A DNA stretch of 64,000 nt from Zunongwangia profunda SM-A87. GTDB lineage: Bacteria; Bacteroidota; Bacteroidia; Flavobacteriales; Flavobacteriaceae. Where the stretch lies: positions 3,726,001-3,790,000 of the forward strand of contig NC_014041.1 of NCBI RefSeq assembly GCF_000023465.1, read 5' to 3'. Positions 1-9,190 of the stretch are shown here, piece after piece (the stretch's first letter is position 1; every line of letters starts with the position of its first letter). The translations under genes were made by a program, and so were the position numbers. Under the pieces are notes generated by a model, which was not told the origin of the DNA, made no database searches, and saw nothing but the letters and a program-made list of their open reading frames with translations.

Positions 1-609
1 GTTCGGGACAGTGAAGCTATTGGTAAACATATTATCCAGTTGTATCAAAACTGGAAGCCAAAAGCCGGGCAGCACGAAGAAAAATTTGGCAACCTATACG
101 GTTTTCAGTTATACATCCGCAGGCAACAGGAAGCCTACGAAGAAAACGGACTCTTTGAATACCGGTATTCCAATAGTTTCTATGCGCAAAGGGAAGCTGA
201 GGGGATCAAATACACCTACAATAACGGGTTGCCCAATACGGATAATCCGAAGCTGGCAGCACGGCATTTTTTAAATGCCATTGACCGGGTGGAGCATCTT
301 AAAGAGCGGTATAAGCGGAACCTTTCCGACCTGAAAAACGAGCTTCCCAAGATTGAAAAACTAACCGCCAAACCTTTTACAAAGGAGAGTGAACTGCGGG
401 AGCTGAAAACGGAACTTGCCAATCTGGAGCGACAGATCGCTATTAAAATTCAGGAAAACCAGTTAAAGCAACAGCAACCCAATGAACCGGATGAAGAACA
501 AACCCCGGTTATCAAACTCGGGGAACATCAAACAAACGGGCATGCCGTCAAAGAATCTGTAGTAGCTGCTTCAGCATCCGAGCGTCCCCGTAGCAGGATG
601 CGATTGTAA
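1..609 (+). CDS. C-terminal end of a large conjugative-element helicase/DNA methylase-like protein (5' partial)
   Basis: The reading frame is open from the first base, so only about the last 200 residues are present. The visible part begins VRDSEAIGKHIIQLYQNW and contains YGFQLYIRRQQEAYEENG and DNPKLAARHFLNAIDRVE. I recall such segments at the C-terminus of the very long helicase/N-6-methylase-like proteins carried by Bacteroidetes conjugative elements. A Lys/Glu-rich, probably coiled-coil stretch (about residues 95-155) and a disordered tail follow. The stop lies 18 bp before traF, so it probably belongs to the transfer operon. The family call is from memory of the C-terminal motif; no catalytic domain is visible here. 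Confidence 0.55.
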   Translation, partial: VRDSEAIGKHIIQLYQNWKPKAGQHEEKFGNLYGFQLYIRRQQEAYEENGLFEYRYSNSFYAQREAEGIKYTYNNGLPNTDNPKLAARHFLNAIDRVEHLKERYKRNLSDLKNELPKIEKLTAKPFTKESELRELKTELANLERQIAIKIQENQLKQQQPNEPDEEQTPVIKLGEHQTNGHAVKESVVAASASERPRSRMRL

Positions 610-627
610 CATTAAAAAAAGAAACAT

Positions 628-942
628 ATGGCAAATAGTGTATATCAGGTTAATAAAGGAATTAACCGCAGTATCGAATTTAAGGGATTAAAAGCCCAGT
701 ATATCTGGTATTTGGGTGGCGGTGTGGTGGGATTGCTCATCGTATTTGCCATCATGTATATCATCGGCCTGCCCACACTGGTATGTATCGGTGTTATTCT
801 CGGCTCAGGCACCTTGCTGGTGATGAAGATCTACCGGATGAGCCATCAATACGGGGAACACGGACTTATGAAAACCCTGGCACGAAAACAGGTTCCCAAA
901 GCAATCCACTCTAGGAGCCGCAGGGCTTTTTTAAAACGATAA
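628..942 (+). CDS. traF: Conjugative transfer protein TraF-like (DUF4133), small inner-membrane protein
   Basis: This 104-residue protein starts MANSVYQVNKGINRSIEFKG and has two adjacent hydrophobic segments at about residues 28-65, the layout of DUF4133. In CTnDOT-type elements the family sits immediately before the TraG ATPase, as here, and is thought to be a VirB3-like part of the inner-membrane complex. The C-terminus is strongly basic (HSRSRRAFLKR), consistent with a cytoplasmic tail. The CTnDOT traE partner (DUF4134) is not next to it; the preceding gene is the helicase/methylase-like one, so the order differs from CTnDOT. Confidence 0.8.
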   Translation: MANSVYQVNKGINRSIEFKGLKAQYIWYLGGGVVGLLIVFAIMYIIGLPTLVCIGVILGSGTLLVMKIYRMSHQYGEHGLMKTLARKQVPKAIHSRSRRAFLKR

Positions 943-976
943 AAAAATAAGTAACAACTCGGTAAATACTATAAGA

Positions 977-3445
977 ATGGAAAAAATGTTGAATGATCTA
1001 TTACCGATTATGGATGTGGAACACGACTGCATCCTGAGCAAACAAGGCGATGTCACCGTAGTGTTTAAAGCAGACCTGCCGGAGATATTTACCCTTTCCG
1101 ATCAGGAATACGAAGCTTTTCATCAGGCCTGGGTAAAAGCCATTAAGGTATTGCCCAAATTCAGTGTACTGTATAAACAGGACTGGTTTTTGCAAACCGG
1201 GCATCAGCCTGATTTCACCAAAACGGATACCAGCTTTTTAAGCCGGGCAAGTGAGCAGTTTTTTAATGAACGTCCCTTTCTGGATCATAGCTGTTATATC
1301 CTGCTGACCAAAAAACCGAATAATCGCAAAACCGCAACTTCTGCCTATTCCAGCCTGCTACGCAGAAGCATCGTACCGGAAGAAACGCTGAAGCCCTCCT
1401 TGTTACAGGATTTTCTGGACGCTGCCGGTCAGTTCAAACGTATCATCGAAGACAGCGGCTTTGTAAAACTGACCCGGTTACGGAAAAAGGAACTGTGGAG
1501 CGGTAAACGCACAATGGGTATCATTGAAAAGTACTGCTACCTGTCCGAGCGTGCTGATAGCTACCTTATGGGAGATATCAATTTCCAAGAAGGCTTACAG
1601 GTGGGCTCCAAACATTGCCAACTTTATACCTTGGGGGATGCTGCCGACCTGCCGGCACTTTGTGGCAGTCGTATCAATTACGATAAGTACAGTACGGACA
1701 AAACCAAATTCAGTATCGGTTTTGCCTCTACGCTGGGTCAATTACTGCCCTGTAATCACATTTACAATCAGTACCTCTTTATCGAGGATGCCCAGAAAAC
1801 GATCACTAAATTGGAATCCAAAAGATTACGGTTGCAATCCCTGTCTGCTTACAGCAGGGAAAATATGATTGCCCGTGATGCGACCAATGATTTTTTAAAT
1901 GAAGCCATCAGTCAGCAACGCCTTCCGGTAAAAGCCCATTTTAATGTATTGGTATGGATGGAAGATAAGGAAGAACTCAAAGACCTGAAAAACAAAGTAT
2001 CCTCCGCACTGGCACAAATGGATGCGGTTGCCAAACAAGAAACCATAGGTGCCCCTCAGATATTTTGGGCAGGCATTCCCGGCAATGCCGCTGATTTTCC
2101 GATGAACGATACCTTCGACACCTTTGTCGAACAGGCTACTTGTTTTCTGAACCTGGAAACGGGCTACCGTACTTCCTTAAGTCCCGTCGGGATTCGTTTG
2201 GGAGATCGGATGACAGGCAAACCTGTGCATGTAGACATTAGCGATGAACCTATGAACATGGGAATTTGCACCAACCGGAACAAATTTATATTGGGTCCCT
2301 CCGGGAGCGGAAAATCCTTTTTTACCAACCATATGGTACGCAGCTATTACGAGCAGGGAACCCATATTGTTCTGGTGGATGTAGGACATAGCTATAAAGG
2401 CTTGTGTGATATGGTAAACGGCTACTATTTTACCTATAGTGAAGAAAACCCGATCCGTTTCAACCCCTTCTTTATCGGGGAGGGCGACAATCTGGACACG
2501 GAAAAGAAAGAAAGTATCAAAACACTGCTGCTCGCCCTTTGGAAAAAGGATGATGAAGCCTTTAAACGCAGTGAGTATGTAGCGCTTTCCAATGCCATTA
2601 CCGGGTATTACCAGCACCTTGAGAAGAATCCATCGGTGTTTCCTTGTTTCAATAGCTTTTATGAATTCCTGCGGGATGAGTATGTAACGGTACTTCAACA
2701 GGATCGGGTAAAAGACCGGGATTTTGATATGGATAATTTCCTGTATGTACTCCGCCCGTATTATCTGGGCGGGGAATTTGACTACCTGCTCAATGCTACG
2801 GAAAACCTGAACCTTTTACAGGAACGCTTTATCGTATTTGAACTGGACAATATCAAAGATCATCCCATCCTCTTCCCGGTAGTGACCATCATTATCATGG
2901 AAGTCTTCATCAACAAGATGCGTAAAATGAAAGGCATCCGTAAGATGATCTTAATTGAAGAAGCCTGGAAAGCCCTGATGAAAGAAGGCTTTGCGGAATA
3001 CATCAAATACCTCTTTAAAACGGTACGGAAATTCTTTGGTGAGGCTATCGTGGTGACCCAGGAGGTGGAGGACATTATTTCTTCCCCCGTGGTCAAGCAG
3101 GCAATCATCAATAACAGCGATTGCAAAATACTGCTAGACCAGAGCAAGTACCAAAACAAATTTGATCAGATACAGGAACTTTTAGGATTGACGGAAAAAG
3201 AAAAAGCCCTCGTGTTGTCGGTCAATAAAGCCAATGACCCTGCCCGAAAATACAAAGAGGTCTTTATCAGTCTGGGTGGAATGCTCAGCAAGGTATACCG
3301 CACCGAAGTGAGTGTGGAAGAATACCTGGCGTATACGACCGAGCAGACCGAAAAGGTAAAACTGATGGAATATGCGGCAAAATTTGGCGGGGACATCCGC
3401 AAGGGCATTGCCGCAATGGCGGAAGATCTAAAACTTAAAAAATGA
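977..3445 (+). CDS. traG: Conjugation ATPase TraG (VirB4-like)
   Basis: At 822 residues this matches the usual length of Bacteroidetes TraG, the VirB4-type ATPase that powers the mating-pair apparatus at the inner membrane. A Walker A motif (GPSGSGKSFF) lies near residue 440 and a Walker B (MILIEEAW) near residue 657, followed by VTQEVEDI typical of the family. The N-terminal half (about 1-400) is the usual substrate- and membrane-interacting region without a nucleotide motif. It is downstream of traF and just upstream of three periplasmic proteins, the expected operon context. No frameshift or missing motif is visible, so it should be functional. Confidence 0.92.
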   Translation: MEKMLNDLLPIMDVEHDCILSKQGDVTVVFKADLPEIFTLSDQEYEAFHQAWVKAIKVLPKFSVLYKQDWFLQTGHQPDFTKTDTSFLSRASEQFFNERPFLDHSCYILLTKKPNNRKTATSAYSSLLRRSIVPEETLKPSLLQDFLDAAGQFKRIIEDSGFVKLTRLRKKELWSGKRTMGIIEKYCYLSERADSYLMGDINFQEGLQVGSKHCQLYTLGDAADLPALCGSRINYDKYSTDKTKFSIGFASTLGQLLPCNHIYNQYLFIEDAQKTITKLESKRLRLQSLSAYSRENMIARDATNDFLNEAISQQRLPVKAHFNVLVWMEDKEELKDLKNKVSSALAQMDAVAKQETIGAPQIFWAGIPGNAADFPMNDTFDTFVEQATCFLNLETGYRTSLSPVGIRLGDRMTGKPVHVDISDEPMNMGICTNRNKFILGPSGSGKSFFTNHMVRSYYEQGTHIVLVDVGHSYKGLCDMVNGYYFTYSEENPIRFNPFFIGEGDNLDTEKKESIKTLLLALWKKDDEAFKRSEYVALSNAITGYYQHLEKNPSVFPCFNSFYEFLRDEYVTVLQQDRVKDRDFDMDNFLYVLRPYYLGGEFDYLLNATENLNLLQERFIVFELDNIKDHPILFPVVTIIIMEVFINKMRKMKGIRKMILIEEAWKALMKEGFAEYIKYLFKTVRKFFGEAIVVTQEVEDIISSPVVKQAIINNSDCKILLDQSKYQNKFDQIQELLGLTEKEKALVLSVNKANDPARKYKEVFISLGGMLSKVYRTEVSVEEYLAYTTEQTEKVKLMEYAAKFGGDIRKGIAAMAEDLKLKK

Positions 3446-3451
3446 TGAACC

Positions 3452-4141
3452 ATGAAAAAATATGCAAGAATGTTACTGCTTGTCCTTTGTATCTCCTTTA
3501 CGGTACTACCGGTACAACAGGCGAATGCCACCCCGATAGCCATACTGGAAATCATCAAGGCAGGCATCAAAAAAGTAATCAAAGCCGTGGATTTAAAAAT
3601 CCAGCGTTTACAGAACAAGACCATCTGGTTACAGAACGCCCAGAAGACCTTGGAAAACACGCTTTCCAAACTCAAACTGGATGAAATTTCCGAGTGGACG
3701 GAAAAACAAAAAGAGCAATACCGGGAGTATTACGAAGAGCTGGCTAAGGTAAAGGCAATTATTTCTTATTACCAGCGTATCCGGGATATTACCCAAAAAC
3801 AGGTTCGGCTGGTCAATGAATACCAACATGCCTGGCAGCTCATTCAGCAGGATGACCACTTTACCTCACATGAGATTGAATATATGTCAGAAGTCTACTC
3901 CGGCATCCTGGAAGAGAGCCTGAACAACATCGACCAGATCACCCTAATCGTCCAATCCTTTACTACCACTATGAGTGATGCCAAAAGGTTAGAGATTATC
4001 AATAATGCTGCCGATCAGGTCGATACCAATTATGATGACCTGATGCGCTTTAATCAGCAAAATGTATTGCTGAGCCTTTCCCGGGCAAAGACCTCCATTG
4101 AAGTACAAACCGTGAAAAAATTATATGGACTTCCTCAATAA
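3452..4141 (+). CDS. Secreted conjugal transfer protein (TraI-like), first of three related proteins
   Basis: A 229-residue protein with an N-terminal signal peptide (hydrophobic about residues 7-20, then VQQANA). The mature part is almost entirely helical and charged (KIQRLQNKTIWLQNAQKTLE), suggesting coiled coils. It sits directly after traG, where CTnDOT-type clusters carry TraH/TraI periplasmic proteins, and similar proteins are commonly annotated TraI in flavobacteria. It shares a pattern with the next two genes: long helices, then SYYQRIRDI, YMSEVY and a C-terminal RAKTSIEV-like segment. Its biochemical role is not known to me; a structural or chaperone role in the transfer channel is inference. 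Confidence 0.65.
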   Translation: MKKYARMLLLVLCISFTVLPVQQANATPIAILEIIKAGIKKVIKAVDLKIQRLQNKTIWLQNAQKTLENTLSKLKLDEISEWTEKQKEQYREYYEELAKVKAIISYYQRIRDITQKQVRLVNEYQHAWQLIQQDDHFTSHEIEYMSEVYSGILEESLNNIDQITLIVQSFTTTMSDAKRLEIINNAADQVDTNYDDLMRFNQQNVLLSLSRAKTSIEVQTVKKLYGLPQ

Positions 4142-4149
4142 CACGAACT

Positions 4150-4806
4150 ATGAGAAAGATAATTTTAATAGGACTCATGCTGTTTCTGGCAGCAGGAACC
4201 GTTCAGGCACAGACTTTTTCAGAGTGGTTCCGCCAGAAAAAGACACAGAAGAAATACCTGCTTCAGCAGATTGCCGCTTTACAGGTATATATCGGATATG
4301 CTCAAAAAGGCTACCGTATTGCCAAAGAAGGTTTGACCACCATCGGAGGGTTTACCAAAGGGGAATTCGACCTGCACAGTGATTTTATAAATTCCTTAAG
4401 TACAGTCAACCCTGAAATCAAACATTATGCAAAGGTCGCAGACATCATTGCCCTTCAAATACGCATTGTAGAGGATTACGGGCAAACCTACGGACAGCTT
4501 GACAATAGCGATGCTTTTACCGAAGCAGAACTCAGCTATATCGGGCGGGTTTTTACCCGGCTCTTGGAGGATTGTGAACAGGTACTGGATGAACTTATTG
4601 CAATAACTACGGATGCCGAGTTGCAAATGGAAGATAATGAGCGTATGAATCGCATCGACAAACTTTACTTGCGGATGCAGGACAATTACACCTTCTCCCA
4701 AAGTTTCGGCAATGAAGCCAAGGTCATGGCAGCCGTTCGGATCAGGGAATTCCATGAAGTACAATACGGCAAAACACTCAGGAACCTTCAAAACGAAAAC
4801 CCATGA
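4150..4806 (+). CDS. Secreted helical protein of the tra operon, second paralogue
   Basis: A 218-residue protein with signal peptide (MRKIILIGLMLFLAAGTVQAQ) and a helical body. It is clearly related to the following gene: both have a GYRIAKEGLTTIG-like or GYQILEGGYNTIK-like stretch near residue 60, then F(D/S)LH, a VNPEIKHY-like or VSPTVRNY-like segment, LSYIGRVF-like or LAYLGQVY-like, and a late RMNRIDKLYLRMQDN-like motif. Its stop overlaps the next start as ATGA, indicating translational coupling. Database records sometimes call this family TerB-like; nothing here supports tellurite resistance and I infer a transfer-apparatus role from context. Confidence 0.6.
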   Translation: MRKIILIGLMLFLAAGTVQAQTFSEWFRQKKTQKKYLLQQIAALQVYIGYAQKGYRIAKEGLTTIGGFTKGEFDLHSDFINSLSTVNPEIKHYAKVADIIALQIRIVEDYGQTYGQLDNSDAFTEAELSYIGRVFTRLLEDCEQVLDELIAITTDAELQMEDNERMNRIDKLYLRMQDNYTFSQSFGNEAKVMAAVRIREFHEVQYGKTLRNLQNENP

Positions 4807-5435
4807 AAAAAACAGGAATACTTATAGGACTTGTGATCTGCGGGCTCTTCTGCTCGTTTAGGGCATCAGCGCAATCCGCAGAGATACAACAGCTCTTGCT
4901 CAATGTAGAAAAACTGACCCAGTTCAAACAGATATTGAGCGATATGAAAAAAGGCTATCAGATATTGGAAGGGGGTTACAATACCATCAAGGATATATCG
5001 GAAGGGAACTTTAGCCTACACAAAGCTTTTCTGGACGGGCTGATGGAAGTAAGCCCCACCGTTCGCAACTACAAACGTGTGGGCGATATTGTGAATTATC
5101 AGGTGATACTGGTCAGGGAATACCGGAATGCGCATGACCGATTTCAAAGTGACGGGAATTTCAATCCGCAGGAACTGGCGTATCTCGGACAGGTGTATGA
5201 TAACCTCTTTGATGAAAGCCTGCGAAATCTCGATGAATTACTGGTCATCATTACGGCAGGTAAAGCCCGTATGAGTGATGATGAACGTTTACAGGCCATT
5301 GACCGGATCTATGCCGATATGCAGGACAAACTAATGTTCCTCAGACACTTTAATAATAATACGACCATTCTTGCGGTGCAAAGGGCAAAAGAAAGAAATG
5401 ATGCCCGCACCATTCGCAATATATATATGGTATAA
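4803..5435 (+). CDS. Secreted helical protein of the tra operon, third paralogue
   Basis: A 210-residue protein with signal peptide (hydrophobic residues about 6-20, then RASAQS). It starts inside the stop codon of the previous gene. It aligns over its full length with that gene (YNTIKDISEGNFSLHKAF against LTTIGGFTKGEFDLHSDF), so the pair look like a tandem duplication that has diverged strongly. It lies immediately upstream of traJ. No enzymatic motif is visible. A periplasmic structural role in conjugation is inferred from position only. Confidence 0.6.
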   Translation: MKKTGILIGLVICGLFCSFRASAQSAEIQQLLLNVEKLTQFKQILSDMKKGYQILEGGYNTIKDISEGNFSLHKAFLDGLMEVSPTVRNYKRVGDIVNYQVILVREYRNAHDRFQSDGNFNPQELAYLGQVYDNLFDESLRNLDELLVIITAGKARMSDDERLQAIDRIYADMQDKLMFLRHFNNNTTILAVQRAKERNDARTIRNIYMV

Positions 5436-5455
5436 ACAACTAAAAATCAAAAATT

Positions 5456-6670
5456 ATGGCAACATATAGAAAAACCGCATGGCTCGCGGTTATAGGACTC
5501 CTATTGCCTTTTATGGTTAGTGCACAGGGCATTGCCGGTGAGATAAGCGGCTTGCATAGCGTATTAGAACAACTTTATGATGAAATGATGCCACTGTGCA
5601 GTCAGCTTATCGGCGTGGGACAGGCACTGGCGGGATTTGCCGCCATGTGGTATATCGCTTCCAGGGTCTGGGGACATTTGTCAAGAGCGGAACCTATCGA
5701 CTTTTACCCGCTTTTTCGCCCGTTTGTCATCGGGTTTTGTGTGCTGATATTCCCTTCCGTTCTGGGATTGATCAACGGGATCATGAAACCCACGGTGACC
5801 GCTACCGCTTCGATGGTGGAAGGCTCCGACAGGGCAATTGCGGTGCTTTTGGAAAAGAAGGAAGAAGCTATCAAAAAAACGGATGTATGGCAGATGTATG
5901 TAGGTGAAAGCGGTGACGGTGACCGGGACAGGTGGTATAAATACACCCATGATAATGCCAGTTCTTCCGATGAAGGCTTTTTTGAAGGGATTGGCAACGA
6001 CATCAAGTTTGCCATGTCCAAAGCCTCTTACAATTTCCGCAATTCGGTCAAGGAATGGATGAGTGAAGTACTTCGAGTGCTTTTTGAAGCCGCAGCCTTA
6101 TGTATCGATACGCTACGCACCTTTCAGTTAATAGTGCTTGCCATTTTGGGGCCGCTGGTATTTGGGATTGCCGTCTTTGATGGGTTTCAGCATACCCTGA
6201 CCGTTTGGATTGCCCGATATATCAATATTTTTCTCTGGCTTCCGGTAGCCAATATTTTCGGGAGCATTATCGGAAAAATCCAGGAGAAAATGCTGGAAAT
6301 GGACATTGCCCAGGTACAGGATTACGGGGATACTTTTTTCAGCCGGACGGATATGGCGTATCTGGTCTTTATGATTATTGACATTGTGGGATACTTTACC
6401 GTGCCTTCGGTAGCCAATTACATTGTCCATGCAGGAGGTGGTGGTGCTTTGGGACAGAAAGTCACCAGTATCTTCAGCAGTTCCTCCAGAGCGGTTATGG
6501 GAGCAGCTACAGGCGGAGCCAGCATGGCGGCGGATGCAATGGGTAATGCTGCAAGTCGTATTTCCCAGAGTATGGCCAGCAATGGTACAACCAATCCTTA
6601 TTTCAAGGATGGCAATTCGGATGGCGGTGGCTCCGGCTATATGAATGACAAACTCAAAGGTAATTCTTAA
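5456..6670 (+). CDS. traJ: Conjugative transposon protein TraJ
   Basis: A 404-residue polytopic inner-membrane protein, the usual TraJ length. It has a signal or first TM segment (about residues 8-23, ending VSAQG), then hydrophobic segments around 55-70, 85-105, 210-240, 250-270 and 295-320. The Gly/Ala/Ser-rich C-terminus (AATGGASMAADAMGNAASRISQ) is also typical. The family corresponds roughly to VirB6, the polytopic channel component. It sits between the paralogous periplasmic trio and traK, as expected for CTnDOT-like order. Confidence 0.85.
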   Translation: MATYRKTAWLAVIGLLLPFMVSAQGIAGEISGLHSVLEQLYDEMMPLCSQLIGVGQALAGFAAMWYIASRVWGHLSRAEPIDFYPLFRPFVIGFCVLIFPSVLGLINGIMKPTVTATASMVEGSDRAIAVLLEKKEEAIKKTDVWQMYVGESGDGDRDRWYKYTHDNASSSDEGFFEGIGNDIKFAMSKASYNFRNSVKEWMSEVLRVLFEAAALCIDTLRTFQLIVLAILGPLVFGIAVFDGFQHTLTVWIARYINIFLWLPVANIFGSIIGKIQEKMLEMDIAQVQDYGDTFFSRTDMAYLVFMIIDIVGYFTVPSVANYIVHAGGGGALGQKVTSIFSSSSRAVMGAATGGASMAADAMGNAASRISQSMASNGTTNPYFKDGNSDGGGSGYMNDKLKGNS

Positions 6671-6688
6671 CCCCAAAAAGGAGAAATC

Positions 6689-7312
6689 ATGTTTAAAAAA
6701 ATGAAAAATATCGATACGGCTTTTCGGCATATCCGGGGATTTACCATGCTCATTATTGCAGGCTCAGTGCTATTATCCTGCTTTGCCCTATATAAGAGTT
6801 TTAGTCTGGTATCCGAAATGCAGGACAGGATTTACATTCTTGCCAATGGCAAGGCACTGGAAGCCTATTCCGCCGGACGTAAGGACAATATCCCAGTGGA
6901 AGCACGGGATCATGTGAAAACCTTCCACCAATTGTTCTTTACCCTTGACCCGGATGATAAAGCAATTGAAACGAATATCACTAAAGCTTTATACCTGGCG
7001 GATGGCAGTGCCAAACGGATTTATGATGACCTGAAGGAGAACGGATATTATGCCGGGCTTATTTCCGGAAATGTTAACCAGACCATCCATGTGGATAGCG
7101 TGGCGGTGGACATCAATAAATACCCGTATAGATTTCGGTGCTATGCTACCCAGCGTATCGTCCGTCCCACCAGTATCACTACCCGCAGCCTGATTACCGA
7201 AGGGGCGTTGCGTAATGTGTCCCGCAGTGATAACAATCCGCATGGCTTTCTGATAGAACGCTGGGCAACCATCGCCAACAAGGATTTGAAAACGACCGCC
7301 AGACGGTATTAA
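6689..7312 (+). CDS. traK: Conjugative transposon protein TraK (VirB8-like)
   Basis: A 207-residue bitopic protein with one N-terminal TM segment (FTMLIIAGSVLLSCFALY, about residues 18-36) and a periplasmic domain, the VirB8 topology. The segment YRFRCYATQRIVRPTSIT is characteristic of Bacteroidetes TraK. A good ribosome-binding site (AAAGGAG) lies just upstream of the first ATG and decides the start over the internal Met5. It follows traJ by 18 bp and belongs to the same operon. Confidence 0.87.
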   Translation: MFKKMKNIDTAFRHIRGFTMLIIAGSVLLSCFALYKSFSLVSEMQDRIYILANGKALEAYSAGRKDNIPVEARDHVKTFHQLFFTLDPDDKAIETNITKALYLADGSAKRIYDDLKENGYYAGLISGNVNQTIHVDSVAVDINKYPYRFRCYATQRIVRPTSITTRSLITEGALRNVSRSDNNPHGFLIERWATIANKDLKTTARRY

Positions 7313-7383
7313 GCCCATAATGGACATTTATTCAAAATTAATACAAACAAAGTCAATTGAGTGGCTTATAAAACTTTGTACAA

Positions 7384-7863
7384 ATGAAACAAAACGTAAA
7401 ACAGAAAAAAGAGGCTCCTAAAGACGGACTCTTAATCCTGGGGTTATTTGCCTTATACAAATGGCTGCAAAAGGCATGGGCACAATGGATGTCGAATAAG
7501 ACAAAGCGTATTTCCAAGCGGGCAGTAACCATAGCACTGGTCATTTTTATAAGCCTTACAAGCAGTTACTGTATCTATCTCGGGGCACACGCCATCACAG
7601 GGAAAAGTAAGGGCAATGCCTTTACACTAACCCCGATCAAACGTCCCCGGCATCTTTCGGAATCCGGGACTATAGAATCACCAATCCCACCGGTATCCAA
7701 ACAGGATTACAGGCGCATCCAAAAGTTCCGGTGGTATATGGATAGCCTTGCCCGAAGTCCATCGGGCAGAAAGATCTATGACAGTATTATAGCAACCCGT
7801 CCGGGACTGATGGATTCGGTTCGCTATATCGAAAAAGAATATCAAAACTTTAAAAATCAATAA
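7384..7863 (+). CDS. Small membrane protein at the TraL position
   Basis: A 159-residue protein with a Lys-rich N-terminus, a hydrophobic segment at about 12-22, a second stronger one at about 46-65 (AVTIALVIFISLTSSYCIYL) and a soluble C-terminal half with MDSLARSPSGRKIYDSIIATRPG. The basic N-terminus and single strong TM fit the inner-membrane protein usually found between TraK and TraM (TraL, DUF3989-like), but it is longer than the roughly 100 residues usual there, so the name is withheld. It ends 2 bp before traM starts. The call rests on position and topology. Confidence 0.6.
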   Translation: MKQNVKQKKEAPKDGLLILGLFALYKWLQKAWAQWMSNKTKRISKRAVTIALVIFISLTSSYCIYLGAHAITGKSKGNAFTLTPIKRPRHLSESGTIESPIPPVSKQDYRRIQKFRWYMDSLARSPSGRKIYDSIIATRPGLMDSVRYIEKEYQNFKNQ

Positions 7864-7865
7864 CC

Positions 7866-9167
7866 ATGGAAAAACAGGTAATAACACCAAAAATGAAAAG
7901 ACAGCGCAAGTTCCTATTGGTATTGCCGCTACTCGTACTTCCTTTCACCACCCTGATATTTTGGGTATTGGGAGGTGGACAGGTGCAGGAACTACAGGCA
8001 CAGGAAACTCCACAGAACGGGTTTAACCTTCACCTGCCGGAAGCAAAACTGACCGATGACAAGCAAATGGATAAGATGAGCTATTACAACCGGGCAGAAC
8101 AAGATTCGGCAAAATTCAGGGAACTCCGTAAAAATGATCCGAACTATAAAAACAGTGTGATTTCAGATATGGATGATGTATTACCCCAACAGGAAGTAAA
8201 ACCCGGTCAACTATCTTCCGGTGGACTGAAAACTTCCCTGTACGGAAGCGGTCAAGGCAACGATCCGAATACGGATAAAATTTACAAAAAGCTGGAAGCT
8301 TTGAACAGGGAATTGAACAAACCTGTGGAACGAACCCAGCTTCCTGAAGATTCCCCGAAACAGGAAACAAAAACCAATTATGGTAATACATCGGTGAGTT
8401 CCAGTGATGTGGACAGGCTGGAAGAAATGATGCACACCATGACCCAGCCGGAAGCACCTGACCCGGAACTGGAACAGCTCAACAGCATGCTGGAAAAGAT
8501 TCTGGATGTACAGCATCCCGAGCGGGTTCAGGAGAAATTAAAACAACTATCGGAGGCTCGCAGGGAACAACTGTACGGAGTATCCACTAAGCAGGAAGAT
8601 GATAGTATTTCCCTGATGCAAACCGGACATTTTGTTACTCCTACGGCAAATGGATTTTATTCCCTGAACGATGACCAAATTGCTGAACAGCCGGAAAATG
8701 CCATTCAGGCGGTTATTCACGAATCACAGACCGTAGTGAACGGATCTACCGTAAAGCTTCGCCTGGTCAATGATGTGTTCATTAACGGGGTACATATTCC
8801 CAAAGACAACTTTGTGTTTGGAATTGCTTCCCTTAGCGGGGAAAGGCTGCATATCAAGATCAACAGCATTAGAAGCGGTAATTCCCTTTTCCCGGTAGAA
8901 CTCTCCGTGTACGATATGGATGGATTGGACGGGGTTTACATTCCCGGCGCCATTACCCGGGATGTCGCCAAACAATCGGCTGACCGCTCCATGCAAAACA
9001 TTGGACTAACCTCCCTTGATCCTTCCTGGCAGGCACAGGCCGCAGGTGCCGGTATAGAAACGGCTAAATCACTGTTCAGTAAAAAAGTAAAACTGATAAA
9101 AGTAAGCCTGAAAGCGGGCTATCAGGTATTGCTCCGTGATGAGAAACAAAAACAAATCAATAAGTAA
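7866..9167 (+). CDS. traM: Conjugative transposon protein TraM (VirB10-like)
   Basis: A 433-residue protein with a cytoplasmic basic start, one TM segment (about residues 17-36), a long Gln/Glu/Pro-rich linker (about 40-260) and a C-terminal domain from about 270 (AIQAVIHESQTVVNGSTVKLRL). This is the architecture of TraM, the VirB10-type protein spanning inner membrane to outer complex. FGIASLSGERLHIKI and GVYIPGAITRDVAKQSADRSMQ are typical of the family. The last 20 or so codons recur near 46.06 kb as the truncated start of the second module copy. Confidence 0.88.
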   Translation: MEKQVITPKMKRQRKFLLVLPLLVLPFTTLIFWVLGGGQVQELQAQETPQNGFNLHLPEAKLTDDKQMDKMSYYNRAEQDSAKFRELRKNDPNYKNSVISDMDDVLPQQEVKPGQLSSGGLKTSLYGSGQGNDPNTDKIYKKLEALNRELNKPVERTQLPEDSPKQETKTNYGNTSVSSSDVDRLEEMMHTMTQPEAPDPELEQLNSMLEKILDVQHPERVQEKLKQLSEARREQLYGVSTKQEDDSISLMQTGHFVTPTANGFYSLNDDQIAEQPENAIQAVIHESQTVVNGSTVKLRLVNDVFINGVHIPKDNFVFGIASLSGERLHIKINSIRSGNSLFPVELSVYDMDGLDGVYIPGAITRDVAKQSADRSMQNIGLTSLDPSWQAQAAGAGIETAKSLFSKKVKLIKVSLKAGYQVLLRDEKQKQINK

Positions 9168-9190
9168 TAACCATTTAAAATTCCATAAAG

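Noticed and set aside
4150..5435. Tellurite-resistance (TerB) naming for two secreted helical proteins
   Set aside because: They carry signal peptides, sit inside the tra operon and show no other ter genes; the name appears to be a database carry-over.
6128..6730. 200-codon minus-strand frame opposite traJ
   Set aside because: It is the antisense shadow of a clear traJ; His/Ile-rich composition has no family match.
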